Shown: positions 6,791 through 14,817 of the stretch, piece after piece | How positions within the stretch are numbered: the stretch's first letter is position 1 | Layout: every line of letters starts with the position of its first letter | Source of the DNA: Ruminococcaceae bacterium UBA7101 | GTDB taxonomy: Bacteria > Bacillota > Clostridia > Oscillospirales > Acutalibacteraceae | Reading direction: 5' to 3' | DNA: 19,423 nt | NCBI GenBank assembly: GCA_002493325.1 | Contig: DKYL01000024.1 | Span: forward strand, 1-19,423 | The notes under the pieces: model-generated | Told to the model about the DNA's origin: nothing | The model's input: only the letters and a program-made list of their open reading frames with translations | Database searches by the model: none | Made by a program: the position numbers and the translations under genes

Positions 6791-7495
6791 ATGTACAGTC
6801 TCAGAGCTATTATTGATATTTTGTTACTTCCGTTTATCATTGCGGTTGTTGTAACGCTTTTGCTTTATGTTATTTACAGAAACACTGTTAAAAAAGCGAT
6901 TATTAATAAGTACAGTCAAAACCATCCGAATAAGGTTACAATTTTCACCATTATAACCATAATACTGCTGCTTTTTTGCTTTTCCGGCACCGCTTTTGGT
7001 TTGTCACTTTATAATCTGCATCAAATTAAAGTAGATATGTCATACATCACAGGCAATACGCAAGAAGATGCCGAACAGGAGGAAATCCGTTATTTCGATA
7101 TTTTCGGAAATGAGTATGATTGTGAACACGATGTTGTTCTGTATGATGAAAACGGTACAGCCTATCGCTCAAGCCACGATGATTTTCGTGGTCGCTATAG
7201 TGGTGAAAACGGCAAAATGTTTTACAGCATGAATGCATATTTAAATAAAGGCGGCTGTCTTGTTTGCTTTAATACAGATATTGAAGAAGATGTTGAATAT
7301 ACTGACAATATATACGAAATTATAACAGCCGACGGCGAGCACCTTTATTGGGCGCTTGGCTGTTACTGGGATATTGACGGTAATTTGATCATCAATCCTG
7401 ACGGCGGGGACAAAAGAATTGTTATAACAAAAGAAGAACAGGAACAATATCAGCTGGAGAACAGCATATTTTTAAAAAACCAAATATCTGATTAA
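6791..7495 (+). CDS. Hypothetical membrane protein with two helices and a Cys-containing C-terminal domain
   Basis: This 234-residue protein has two predicted membrane helices (about 8-29 and 50-73) separated by a basic loop. A polar C-terminal domain of about 160 residues follows, rich in Asp, Glu, Tyr and Gly with four cysteines (in YDCEHD, GGCLVCF and LGCYWD) and turn-forming segments such as FDIFGNEYD, DENGTAYRS and DIDGNLIINPDGG. By the positive-inside rule the loop is cytoplasmic and both termini face outside. I do not recognise the family. The ATG lies 7 bases after the ridA stop with no visible ribosome binding site, which suggests translational coupling to ridA. It is last in the operon, with a strong terminator directly after it. 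No function can be assigned. Confidence 0.75.
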   Translation: MYSLRAIIDILLLPFIIAVVVTLLLYVIYRNTVKKAIINKYSQNHPNKVTIFTIITIILLLFCFSGTAFGLSLYNLHQIKVDMSYITGNTQEDAEQEEIRYFDIFGNEYDCEHDVVLYDENGTAYRSSHDDFRGRYSGENGKMFYSMNAYLNKGGCLVCFNTDIEEDVEYTDNIYEIITADGEHLYWALGCYWDIDGNLIINPDGGDKRIVITKEEQEQYQLENSIFLKNQISD

Positions 7496-7498
7496 ATA

Positions 7499-7534
7499 AA
7501 AGTACCCTGCAAACATCAGTTTGCAGGGTACTTT
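7499..7534. terminator. Strong bidirectional intrinsic terminator
   Basis: A perfect 16-bp inverted repeat (7499-7514 with 7519-7534) closes on the 4-base loop ATCA. The outer AAA/TTT ends and T-rich flanks serve both directions. It ends the sfsA-ridA operon on the plus strand and lies one base past the stop codon of the minus-strand gene at 7536, so it serves both convergent operons. Confidence 0.9.
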
Positions 7535-7535
7535 G

Positions 7536-8126
7536 CTATTTCATTTTAACATTATAAATCATAAGCGTCTGATAAAACTGTGTACCGAGAAATGGCTTCT
7601 GATAAGCGATTTCAAAGCCCATTGACTCCATAAACTCAATAAGGCGACGTGAAAAGGTTTCATACACGACTGCAAAGCCCTCTTTTTTGGCAATGGATTC
7701 AATTTCGCAAATCAGGCTTCTGAGATCATCCTCTGCTCCGCTTGCTTTGCCATACAGCGTAAGCACTCTTGCATCAATTTTATCGGGTACAATAATTCGT
7801 GTGATATGGTCAACATTTTTTCGCTGAACAAAAATTCTTGATGCGTTTTTGTTCATTTTCAATTTAAATGAATTTTTGCCCGAAAACTTATACTCAAATT
7901 TCTTTTTACCCACAATTGAAGCCATGATTTTAACATTAGGGGAAACATACAATTGCCCCTTATCTGCCCAATTGAACAAATAATAGCTTAAAAAATCATC
8001 TATAAAATCAGCCCTTTTTGACTTTGCAGGGCAATAAAACATAAAATGAGGATGCGTCAGCAGGCTGGGTGAAATAAGTTTTTTCATTTCCTCTGCCCTG
8101 TCTTTATTCATTTTTTCTACCTTCAT
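7536..8126 (-). CDS. GNAT-like acetyltransferase-fold protein
   Basis: This 196-residue protein looks like a divergent member of the GNAT N-acyltransferase superfamily. The second half reads like the GNAT core: a strand (RVLTLYGKAS), a helix (DDLRSLICEIESIAKKEG), and the typical ending ETFSRRLIEFMESMGFEIAYQKPF with a final strand (QTLMIYNVK). The acetyl-CoA loop usually seen as Q/RxxGxG/A is not clear, so activity and substrate are uncertain. It lies 31 bases downstream of the MATE gene in the same operon. The start is ambiguous: ATG 8126 has only GGTGG nearby, while ATG 8111 has AAGG with an 8-base spacer and would remove five residues. Confidence 0.65.
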   Translation of the reverse strand: MKVEKMNKDRAEEMKKLISPSLLTHPHFMFYCPAKSKRADFIDDFLSYYLFNWADKGQLYVSPNVKIMASIVGKKKFEYKFSGKNSFKLKMNKNASRIFVQRKNVDHITRIIVPDKIDARVLTLYGKASGAEDDLRSLICEIESIAKKEGFAVVYETFSRRLIEFMESMGFEIAYQKPFLGTQFYQTLMIYNVKMK

Positions 8127-8157
8127 CCTACCACCAAACCTTCTATCAATCTAACAA

Positions 8158-9552
8158 TCAGACACGCTTCATCTGTGCCTGCTTTTTAATGCCCTTTTTA
8201 ACAACAAACCACATAATAAGGCTCATTACAACGCAGGCATAATCCGCACTTGCCTGTGCCCAGATAATACCGTCAAGTCCGACAACAGCATTTAGTATAA
8301 ACAAAAGCGGAATATAAATCAAGCCCTGTCTTCCAACCGAAAGAATCAGACTCTGGAATCCCTTGCCCATTCCCTGGAAGGAGAAGTTGAGAACAAACAT
8401 TATACCGATAATCGGTCCCGGGCTCATAAGCGCAATCAGCATTTTAACACCGAGCTCAACAACCTGTGCGTCATCAATGAACATACCGATAACATTTTCT
8501 TTAAATACTACATAGAACAGTGTCATAACCGTTCCTATAATTACATTACTTGCCATACTGAAACGCAGGCATTTTTTCATTCTGTCATAATTTCGTGCAC
8601 CATAGCAATAACCGATTAACGGCTGTACACCCTGACCCAAACCAATCTGCAGCATTACAACAAGCATATTGGCTTTCATAGCAACACCCATTGCCGCAAC
8701 AGCGTTATCGCCATAGGAAACGAGCACTATATTAACAATTATATTTGAAAGGCTCATCAACAGATTGTTAAGGCTTGCAGGCAGACCGACATTGATTACA
8801 CCCTTAGCTATACCGTTTTTAAAGGTGCAGCGTTTGGGAGAAATACTGAGAATGCTTTTTCCCTTCAAAAAATAAATCAAAAAGAAAAGAACTGAACAGA
8901 TATTTCCGATTACAGTGGCTATTGCCGCACCTGCAACTCCCAAGCCAAGACCAAAGGGTATATGGATACCGAACAGCTTATCACCGCCCGAAAGAATAAA
9001 AATAGGGTCTAAAACAATATTTACAACCTGACCGAGAATACTGCCGAACATAGATGTTTTTGCAGCACCCTCGCCACGCACAAGATTGCACACGGTAATT
9101 GCAGTTACTACAAACGGAGAACCGATTGCAACCCATTTCAAATAATCGACAGCAAAACCGATTGTATTATCACTGGCACCTACCAGATAAAGCAGCGGTC
9201 TTTTAAAAATCATATAGACAGCACCTAAGATTATACCAACAAGCACGGAAGTATAAATACAGAAACTGCTGATTTTCTTAACCCTGTCCTGTCTGCCCTC
9301 TCCAAGCGAACGGCTGATGAAAGCACATCCGCCCACACCGAAAAGATTGCCGACAGCTATAAACATTAAAAACAACGGCATTGACACGCTTACGGCGGCA
9401 ACCTGATTGCTGTCACCCGTCTGCCCTACAAAAAAAGTATCAGCAAGATTATATACAACATTGATAAGCATACCGAGCATACTTGGCACTGTCATTGTGG
9501 CAACTGCCTTTGGTACACTGTAGCTTTCAAAAACCTGTTTATTATCCTTCAT
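8158..9552 (-). CDS. MATE family multidrug efflux transporter
   Basis: This 464-residue protein with about twelve membrane helices matches MATE transporters of the MepA/DinF type, which export cationic drugs and other compounds against a Na+ or H+ gradient. Typical features are the N-terminal PSMLGMLINVVYNLADTFFVG and the matching segment after the midpoint (GLPASLNNLLMSLSNIIVNIV), reflecting the two-fold repeat of six helices. GQGVQPLIGYCYGA in the second half is also characteristic. A ribosome binding site (GAGGTGAT) lies 8 bases before the ATG. It follows rsmA by 24 bases and precedes the GNAT-like gene by 31 bases, so the three form one operon. The substrate is not predictable. Confidence 0.93.
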   Translation of the reverse strand: MKDNKQVFESYSVPKAVATMTVPSMLGMLINVVYNLADTFFVGQTGDSNQVAAVSVSMPLFLMFIAVGNLFGVGGCAFISRSLGEGRQDRVKKISSFCIYTSVLVGIILGAVYMIFKRPLLYLVGASDNTIGFAVDYLKWVAIGSPFVVTAITVCNLVRGEGAAKTSMFGSILGQVVNIVLDPIFILSGGDKLFGIHIPFGLGLGVAGAAIATVIGNICSVLFFLIYFLKGKSILSISPKRCTFKNGIAKGVINVGLPASLNNLLMSLSNIIVNIVLVSYGDNAVAAMGVAMKANMLVVMLQIGLGQGVQPLIGYCYGARNYDRMKKCLRFSMASNVIIGTVMTLFYVVFKENVIGMFIDDAQVVELGVKMLIALMSPGPIIGIMFVLNFSFQGMGKGFQSLILSVGRQGLIYIPLLFILNAVVGLDGIIWAQASADYACVVMSLIMWFVVKKGIKKQAQMKRV

Positions 9553-9576
9553 ATTGGAATATCACCTCAAATCAAT

Positions 9577-10425
9577 CTAAATCAATTCGGAAATTTTAAC
9601 AAAATCCTCCATACTCAGCTTTTCCGCTCTGACATTCGGTTCAATACCAAGGCGCTCAAAAACGGCAGCCGCATCTGCTTTTGAAACACCCATTGTATTT
9701 GAAATACTGTTAAGAGCCGTTTTGCGTCTTTGTGAAAAGGCACATCTTACTGTTGAAAAAAATTTCCTTTTGTCTTTAATATCAAAAGGCTGATGACTCC
9801 TTACTTTCAGTCTGATAACAACACTGTCAACCTTTGGACTTGGTACAAAGCTGTCACGCATAACATCAAAAAGGATTTCACTTTCAGCATAATAATTCAC
9901 TGCAACGGTAACTGCACCTGCCCCCCTTGTGCCAACCTCTGCACAAAGTCTTTCACCTGCTTCCTTCTGCACCATAACAACAATTTCGTCAACAGGCAGC
10001 TCGCTTTCAAGCAGCATCATAATTATAGGAGATGTAATATAATACGGCAGATTTGCACATACTTTAACCGAATCACAGTCACTGAATTTTTCACTGATGA
10101 GATGCTTTAAATCAAGCTCCATAACATCAGCATTAACAATTTCAAGATTGCTGCAGTCCGCCAGGGTTTCGCCAAGAACGGGAAGTAGTCTTTTGTCAAG
10201 CTCAATGCTTACAACCCTTTCAGCAACACGGCAAAGCTCTTTTGTCAGAACTCCGAGACCCGGTCCTATTTCAATAACTCCGATTTTCCCTTCAGCACAC
10301 AAGCTGTTCGCCATAGCAGGGCAGACATCGGGATTAATCAAAAAATTCTGACCCAGTGCCTTTGAAAAGGTGAAGCCGTGCTTTGACAATATTCTCTTTA
10401 CAGTGTTGATATCATATAAATTCAT
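9577..10425 (-). CDS. rsmA: 16S rRNA dimethyladenosine transferase (KsgA/RsmA)
   Basis: This 282-residue enzyme dimethylates two adjacent adenosines in the 3' hairpin of 16S rRNA (A1518/A1519 in E. coli), using S-adenosylmethionine, during late 30S assembly. Loss of this methylation gives kasugamycin resistance. The sequence shows GQNF near residue 25, the SAM-binding EIGPGLG (52-58), the acidic residue of motif II in VSIELDK, and the catalytic NLPYYITSP (125-133). The C-terminal half carries SFVPSPKVDSVVIRL and CAFSQRRKTALNSI. Two ATGs compete: 10431 is only three bases from the AGG of the ribosome binding site, whereas 10425 has a 9-base spacer and is preferred. It is first in the operon with the MATE and GNAT-like genes. 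Confidence 0.95.
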   Translation of the reverse strand: MNLYDINTVKRILSKHGFTFSKALGQNFLINPDVCPAMANSLCAEGKIGVIEIGPGLGVLTKELCRVAERVVSIELDKRLLPVLGETLADCSNLEIVNADVMELDLKHLISEKFSDCDSVKVCANLPYYITSPIIMMLLESELPVDEIVVMVQKEAGERLCAEVGTRGAGAVTVAVNYYAESEILFDVMRDSFVPSPKVDSVVIRLKVRSHQPFDIKDKRKFFSTVRCAFSQRRKTALNSISNTMGVSKADAAAVFERLGIEPNVRAEKLSMEDFVKISELI

Positions 10426-10471
10426 AGTCATATACCTATTAATATATTAAAAGCCAGTTTCGCAATTGAAT

Positions 10472-10500
10472 ATTCTACCACATTCATAAATAGTTTACAA
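10472..10500 (-). promoter_or_regulatory. Promoter of the rsmA-MATE-GNAT operon
   Basis: On the minus strand TTGTAA (10500-10495) and TAGAAT (10477-10472) are separated by 17 bases. The -10 matches 5 of 6 and the -35 matches 4 of 6. The start would fall about 40 bases before the rsmA ATG. It is divergent from the marR promoter, with the two -35 boxes only 8 bases apart. Confidence 0.6.
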
Positions 10501-10508
10501 CCTTTATC

Positions 10509-10536
10509 TTGACATTTTATAATTAAATGCTATAAT
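10509..10536 (+). promoter_or_regulatory. Consensus promoter of the marR-ABC-ABC operon
   Basis: A perfect TTGACA (10509-10514) and a perfect TATAAT (10531-10536) are separated by 16 bases. Such a strong core promoter would need repression, which fits the paired palindromes that follow immediately. Confidence 0.85.
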
Positions 10537-10539
10537 ACC

Positions 10540-10565
10540 TTAGCCGACTAAGTTTAGTCGACTAA
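10540..10565 (+). promoter_or_regulatory. Tandem palindromic operator, likely bound by the adjacent MarR protein
   Basis: Two 12-base palindromes stand side by side with a 2-base gap: TTAGCCGACTAA (10540-10551, one mismatch to perfect symmetry) and TTAGTCGACTAA (10554-10565, a perfect palindrome). Their centres are 14 bases apart. They begin 4 bases after the -10 box and cover the expected transcription start. The form resembles known MarR/SlyA sites such as TTAGCAAGCTAA. Autoregulation by the MarR protein encoded just downstream is inferred. Confidence 0.8.
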
Positions 10566-10588
10566 ATGAATTGCAGGAGTTTGAATTT

Positions 10589-11050
10589 ATGGGATTTAAA
10601 AAACATAATGCACCTCCGCCAAGAGGCACAATCGGACCGAGAATAATGTGCCTGTCACGGCTGATACGTCAAAAGTTTAATGAGGCGGCGGCTGAGCAGG
10701 GATTATTTTCAGGACAGCAGGATATTATTATTCTGATTGTCGAGCAAGAGGGAATTACACTCAGCAAACTTGCCGAAAAGCTGGAGGTTTCGACTGCAAC
10801 TGCAAGCGTATCTGTTAAAAGAATGGAAAAAGCAGGCTTTATCGTGAAAAGGCAGGACAAAAACGATGCCCGAATTACTTGCCTTTACCCTACCGAAAAG
10901 GCAAAAAAAGCACCTGACAACATCAGAAAAAGAATGGATGAGCTTGAAGCACAGCTCTGCCGCGGCTTTACGTCAGATGAATCAGATGCACTCAGTGATA
11001 TGCTTGACAAAGCAATAAGCAACATACTTGAAAGGAGTGAAAACGAATGA
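10589..11050 (+). CDS. MarR family transcriptional regulator
   Basis: This 153-residue protein is a MarR-type winged-helix regulator, which binds palindromic DNA as a dimer and is usually released by drugs, phenolics or oxidants. The DNA-binding domain covers about residues 45-105: SKLAEKLEVSTATASVSVKR forms the helix-turn-helix, and the wing carries the family-typical basic and acidic signature RQDKNDAR (88-95). The N-terminus has a proline-rich stretch (NAPPPRG) longer than usual. The start is the ATG at 10589, with CAGGAG at 10574-10579 and a 9-base spacer. An in-frame TTG further upstream is not needed. Its stop overlaps the first ABC gene in ATGA, so it is cotranscribed with the exporter it probably represses through the operator at 10540-10565. 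Confidence 0.93.
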   Translation: MGFKKHNAPPPRGTIGPRIMCLSRLIRQKFNEAAAEQGLFSGQQDIIILIVEQEGITLSKLAEKLEVSTATASVSVKRMEKAGFIVKRQDKNDARITCLYPTEKAKKAPDNIRKRMDELEAQLCRGFTSDESDALSDMLDKAISNILERSENE

Positions 11051-12786
11051 TAAAAAAACTTGCCAAATATATGAAAGGCTTATGGGGACTTGCAATCATA
11101 AGTGCCTCGGGTATGATTATTGAAGCAATATGCGAGCTGGCATTGCCGTCAATTGCAAATATGATTTATACAAATGTTTCAAATGCTGACACAAATGACG
11201 GTGACCTTAAAGCCTACGTAATAAAAACAGGACTGATAATGTTTGCTCTTGCAATTTTAGGACTGTTAGGCGGACTTGCAACAATGAAAACCTCATCGGC
11301 TGCAAGCCAGAAATTCTCATACCGCTTAAGAAAAGATTTATATGCAAAAATAAGCGAATTTTCATTTAAAAACATTGATACATTTTCAACCGCATCATTA
11401 ACTACAAGAATGACAAACGATGTAACCATGCTTCAGAACACGGTTATGATGTCACTGAGAATGCTTGTTCGTGCACCTGCACTTCTGATTGTTTCTGCCA
11501 TATTTGCAGTTTCAATCAACGCACGTCTTTCTGTTATTCTTCTGGTAATGCTGCCGATTATTTTAGTTATCGTTGTTCTTGTACTGAAATTCGGTTTCCC
11601 TATGTTCCAGAAAATGCAGGAAAAAATTGATGCAGTTAACCGAGTAGTACAGGAAAATCTTATCGGCATAAGAGTTGTTAAAGCATTCGTAAGAGAAAAA
11701 AAGGAAAAGGAAAAATTTCACAAGGCATCTGATGATCTTGCAAAGCAGGGTTCAAAAGCTGCAGGCTTGATTGTAACGCTCATGCCTGTTCTGATGCTTA
11801 TGATGAATGTTGTAATTGTTTATATTTACTACAAGGGTGCAAACGATGCTGCTGCAGGCAGAATGGATATTGGTGAAATATCTGTTTTGTCATCATACAT
11901 CATTCAGGTATTAATGAACATTATGATGGTTTCTATGTTTTTGCTTCAGTTTACAAGAGCAAAAGCCTGCGGTGATCGTGTTGTTGAAATTTTAGATACG
12001 GAAATTGATATTGTTAATCCTGAAAACGCTTTTATTCCGCAGGAACCGAAGGGTGAAATTGAATTCAGAAATGTTAATTTCGGCTATCATACAAATGAGC
12101 TTATTCTTGAAAACATCAACTTCAAAGCAAAACCGGGCAGCATAGTGGGTATTATCGGCTCAACAGGATGCGGTAAATCCTCGCTTGTCAATCTCATCCC
12201 CCGTCTTTATGATGTAAGCGACGGCGAAATTCTGATTGACGGTGTTGATGTAAGGAAATATGACCTTGCCGCACTGCGTGAATTAACAGGTGTTGTGCTT
12301 CAGAAAAATGTTCTGTTCAGCGGCACAATCAAAGATAACATACGTTGGGGAAAAGCAGATGCAACTGACGAGGAAATTGTTGAAGCCTGCAAGGCTGCCC
12401 AGGCGCACGACTTTATTATGGCACAGCCGAATGGTTACGACACCGACCTTTCTCAGGGCGGACTGAATCTGTCAGGCGGACAAAAGCAGCGACTTTGTAT
12501 TGCAAGAGCCATGATCAAAAGCCCTAAAATTCTGATTTTAGATGACTCCACAAGTGCTGTAGATACAGCAACAGAAGCTAAAATCAGAGAAAGCTTCTAC
12601 ACCAAGCTCAAGGACACAACTGTTATTATTATTGCTCAGCGAATTTCATCCGTTAAGGATGCAGATGAAATCATTGTTCTTGATGACGGAAAAATTGATG
12701 CAATCGGCGATAATGATTATCTGCTTGCCAACAATGAAATCTATCAGGAAATTTATAAAACACAGCAAAAGGGGGTGCTTGAATAA
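11047..12786 (+). CDS. ABC exporter half-transporter, subunit with the degenerate ATP site
   Basis: This 579-residue protein has a six-helix membrane domain (about 1-310) fused to an ATPase domain, as in B-type multidrug or lipid exporters. The ATPase shows Walker A GSTGCGKSS (371-379), Q-loop Gln419, an intact signature LSGGQ (475-479) and Walker B ILILD with Asp499. Two catalytic residues are replaced: Asp500 stands where the catalytic glutamate should be, and Gln531 (AQRISS) stands where the H-loop histidine should be. This is the pattern of the degenerate subunit of heterodimeric exporters such as TM287/288, LmrCD and BmrCD. The start overlaps the marR stop by four bases, and the stop overlaps the next ABC gene by one base. 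The partner is therefore that protein, and the transported compound is unknown. Confidence 0.93.
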   Translation: MIKKLAKYMKGLWGLAIISASGMIIEAICELALPSIANMIYTNVSNADTNDGDLKAYVIKTGLIMFALAILGLLGGLATMKTSSAASQKFSYRLRKDLYAKISEFSFKNIDTFSTASLTTRMTNDVTMLQNTVMMSLRMLVRAPALLIVSAIFAVSINARLSVILLVMLPIILVIVVLVLKFGFPMFQKMQEKIDAVNRVVQENLIGIRVVKAFVREKKEKEKFHKASDDLAKQGSKAAGLIVTLMPVLMLMMNVVIVYIYYKGANDAAAGRMDIGEISVLSSYIIQVLMNIMMVSMFLLQFTRAKACGDRVVEILDTEIDIVNPENAFIPQEPKGEIEFRNVNFGYHTNELILENINFKAKPGSIVGIIGSTGCGKSSLVNLIPRLYDVSDGEILIDGVDVRKYDLAALRELTGVVLQKNVLFSGTIKDNIRWGKADATDEEIVEACKAAQAHDFIMAQPNGYDTDLSQGGLNLSGGQKQRLCIARAMIKSPKILILDDSTSAVDTATEAKIRESFYTKLKDTTVIIIAQRISSVKDADEIIVLDDGKIDAIGDNDYLLANNEIYQEIYKTQQKGVLE

Positions 12787-14642
12787 TGCCACCTATGGGA
12801 CCTCCGGGCAGAGGACAGGCGACTCAGAAGCCCAAAAATACAAAAAAGACTTTATCAAGAATTTTAAAATACATCGGCAGCAACAAGCTCCTTTTGATTG
12901 TAGTTGTATTGATGTTAATACTCAGCACACTGTGCTCAACAGGTGCATCATACTGGCTCAAACCGATTTTAAACGGTGTTGAGGAGTCAATCAGGGCAAA
13001 CAATTTTGCTGACGAGGGTATTCGTTTACTCACAACCAACCTTACAATTGTTTCTGCCTTTTATATTGGTGCATCTCTGTTTTCATTTATTCAGTCAAAA
13101 ATAATGGTTTCAATAGCATACAAAACAACTAACATCATAAGAAAAGATTTGTTTGACCATTTGCAGACACTTCCGTTGAAATATTTTGACTCAAAAACCC
13201 ATGGCGAAATTATGAGCCGCTTTACAAACGATGTTGACAACATTCAGACGATGCTTGAGCAAACAATAACACAGTTTATTTCATCCATATTTACATTTGT
13301 CAGCATTGTTACTATGATGATTGTACTCAAATGGCAGTTATTTATTGTGGCACTTGTGTTCCTTGTAATTATGATTTTCAACTCAATAAACATTGCCAAG
13401 CACACAAAAAAATACTTTACTGCACAGCAGGAAGCACTTGGTGCTATGAATGGAAATATTGAAGAAACCATTGAAGGTATGAAAATTGTTAAGGTATTCA
13501 ATCACGAGGCTGAGGCTAACACCGAATTTGACGGACTTAACGAAAAATACCGTAAGGTTGCAACAAATGCCAACTTTTATTCAGGTATTATGGGACCTTG
13601 CTCAACAGGTATCAACAACGCACTTTATGCAACAATTGCACTTTCCGGCGGAATACTTGTTCTTGTAAGCTCTCTTGATGTGGGCACATTCTTTACTTTC
13701 CTGAGCTATACAAAACAATTCAGACAGCCGATTGACCAGATAATGAACCAGATGAATAATATTTTTTCTGCTCTTGCAGGTGCTGAGCGTGTGTTTGAAA
13801 TAATGGATATGGAAAGAGAAGTTGATAACGGCACTGTAACTCTCAGTGAAGAAAAAACAGCTGAGGGCAAAAAATGGTTCTGGCTTGACGGCAACAAAAA
13901 AATACCTGTTGAAGGCAGAGTTGTTTTTGAAAATGTCGATTTCGGATATGTTCCCGAAAAACAGGTTCTTAAAAACATTAACCTGTATGCGAATCCGGGA
14001 CAGAAGATTGCCTTTGTAGGCTCGACAGGTGCAGGCAAAACCACCATAACAAACCTTATTAACCGTTTTTATGATATACAGGACGGAACAATCACCTATG
14101 ACGGCATTGACATCAAACGTATTAAAAAGGATGATTTGAGAAGAAGCCTTGCAATTGTTTTGCAGGATACACATATGTTCACGGGAACCATTATGGACAA
14201 CATCCGATACGGAAGACTTGATGCTACTGATGAGGAATGTATTGAGGCAGCCAAGCTTGCATCGGCACACTCATTCATCAGACGTCTGCCCGAGAGCTAC
14301 AACACGGTTATAACAGGTGACGGCGGCAACCTTTCACAGGGACAGCGCCAGCTTCTTGCCATTGCAAGAGCCGCTGTTGCAGACCCGCCCGTTATGATTC
14401 TTGATGAAGCCACAAGCTCAATCGACACCAGAACAGAGCTGCATATCGAGCACGGTATGGACAGATTGATGATTGGCAGAACTGTTTTTGTAATTGCACA
14501 CAGACTGTCAACCGTCAGAAATTCAAATGCAATTATGGTGCTTGAAAACGGTGAAATTATTGAACGCGGCAGCCACAGTGATCTTCTTGAATTGAAGGGA
14601 AGATACTACGAACTCTGCACAGGCAAGGCAAAATTAAGCTGA
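12786..14642 (+). CDS. ABC exporter half-transporter, catalytically complete subunit
   Basis: This 618-residue half-transporter partners the preceding one. A Pro/Gly-rich N-terminal tail (PPMGPPGRG) precedes the six-helix membrane domain (about 35-330). An insertion of about 30 residues (EEKTAEGKKWFWLDGNKK) lies between membrane and ATPase domains. The ATPase has Walker A GSTGAGKTT (412-420), Walker B with catalytic Glu541 (VMILDE) and H-loop His572, so this subunit carries the working Walker site. Its signature is LSQGQ (516-520) instead of LSGGQ. In the heterodimer this altered signature faces the other subunit's degenerate Walker site, so the two deviations fall in the same ATP site. It is translationally coupled (TAATG overlap) and is the last gene of the MarR-controlled operon. 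Confidence 0.93.
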   Translation: MPPMGPPGRGQATQKPKNTKKTLSRILKYIGSNKLLLIVVVLMLILSTLCSTGASYWLKPILNGVEESIRANNFADEGIRLLTTNLTIVSAFYIGASLFSFIQSKIMVSIAYKTTNIIRKDLFDHLQTLPLKYFDSKTHGEIMSRFTNDVDNIQTMLEQTITQFISSIFTFVSIVTMMIVLKWQLFIVALVFLVIMIFNSINIAKHTKKYFTAQQEALGAMNGNIEETIEGMKIVKVFNHEAEANTEFDGLNEKYRKVATNANFYSGIMGPCSTGINNALYATIALSGGILVLVSSLDVGTFFTFLSYTKQFRQPIDQIMNQMNNIFSALAGAERVFEIMDMEREVDNGTVTLSEEKTAEGKKWFWLDGNKKIPVEGRVVFENVDFGYVPEKQVLKNINLYANPGQKIAFVGSTGAGKTTITNLINRFYDIQDGTITYDGIDIKRIKKDDLRRSLAIVLQDTHMFTGTIMDNIRYGRLDATDEECIEAAKLASAHSFIRRLPESYNTVITGDGGNLSQGQRQLLAIARAAVADPPVMILDEATSSIDTRTELHIEHGMDRLMIGRTVFVIAHRLSTVRNSNAIMVLENGEIIERGSHSDLLELKGRYYELCTGKAKLS

Positions 14643-14739
14643 TAAAGCAGAAACAAATTCGCATATTCTGTTGTTTTTTCATTTTAATACACAACCTATA
14701 GTATATTAAAATTTTATTGAAAATATCAGCAAAAAGGAC

Positions 14740-14768
14740 TTTACAAATTCAAGTATAAGTGATATAAT
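14740..14768 (+). promoter_or_regulatory. Strong extended -10 promoter for the sorted surface protein
   Basis: TTTACA (14740-14745, 5 of 6) and a perfect TATAAT (14763-14768) are separated by the ideal 17 bases. TGA lies directly before the -10, giving the TGn extension. The start would be near 14775, leaving an untranslated leader of about 43 bases with GAGG at 14807-14810. Confidence 0.85.
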
Positions 14769-14817
14769 TTAGCTGTCTTAAATGTTTAATACTAAAATTA
14801 TATTTTGAGGTGTTATT

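Noticed and set aside
13602..14270. 222-codon open frame on the minus strand inside the second ABC gene
   Set aside because: It is wholly antisense to a strongly conserved ATPase domain, has Cys/Phe/Asn-rich composition typical of reverse-frame translation, and has no ribosome binding site or family features.
14682..14711. AT-only inverted repeat (TTTTAATA / TATTAAAA) after the second ABC gene
   Set aside because: Eight A-T pairs with a 14-base loop form a weak stem, and such repeats arise easily in AT-rich spacers. A terminator for the ABC operon should exist nearby, but I cannot support this one.
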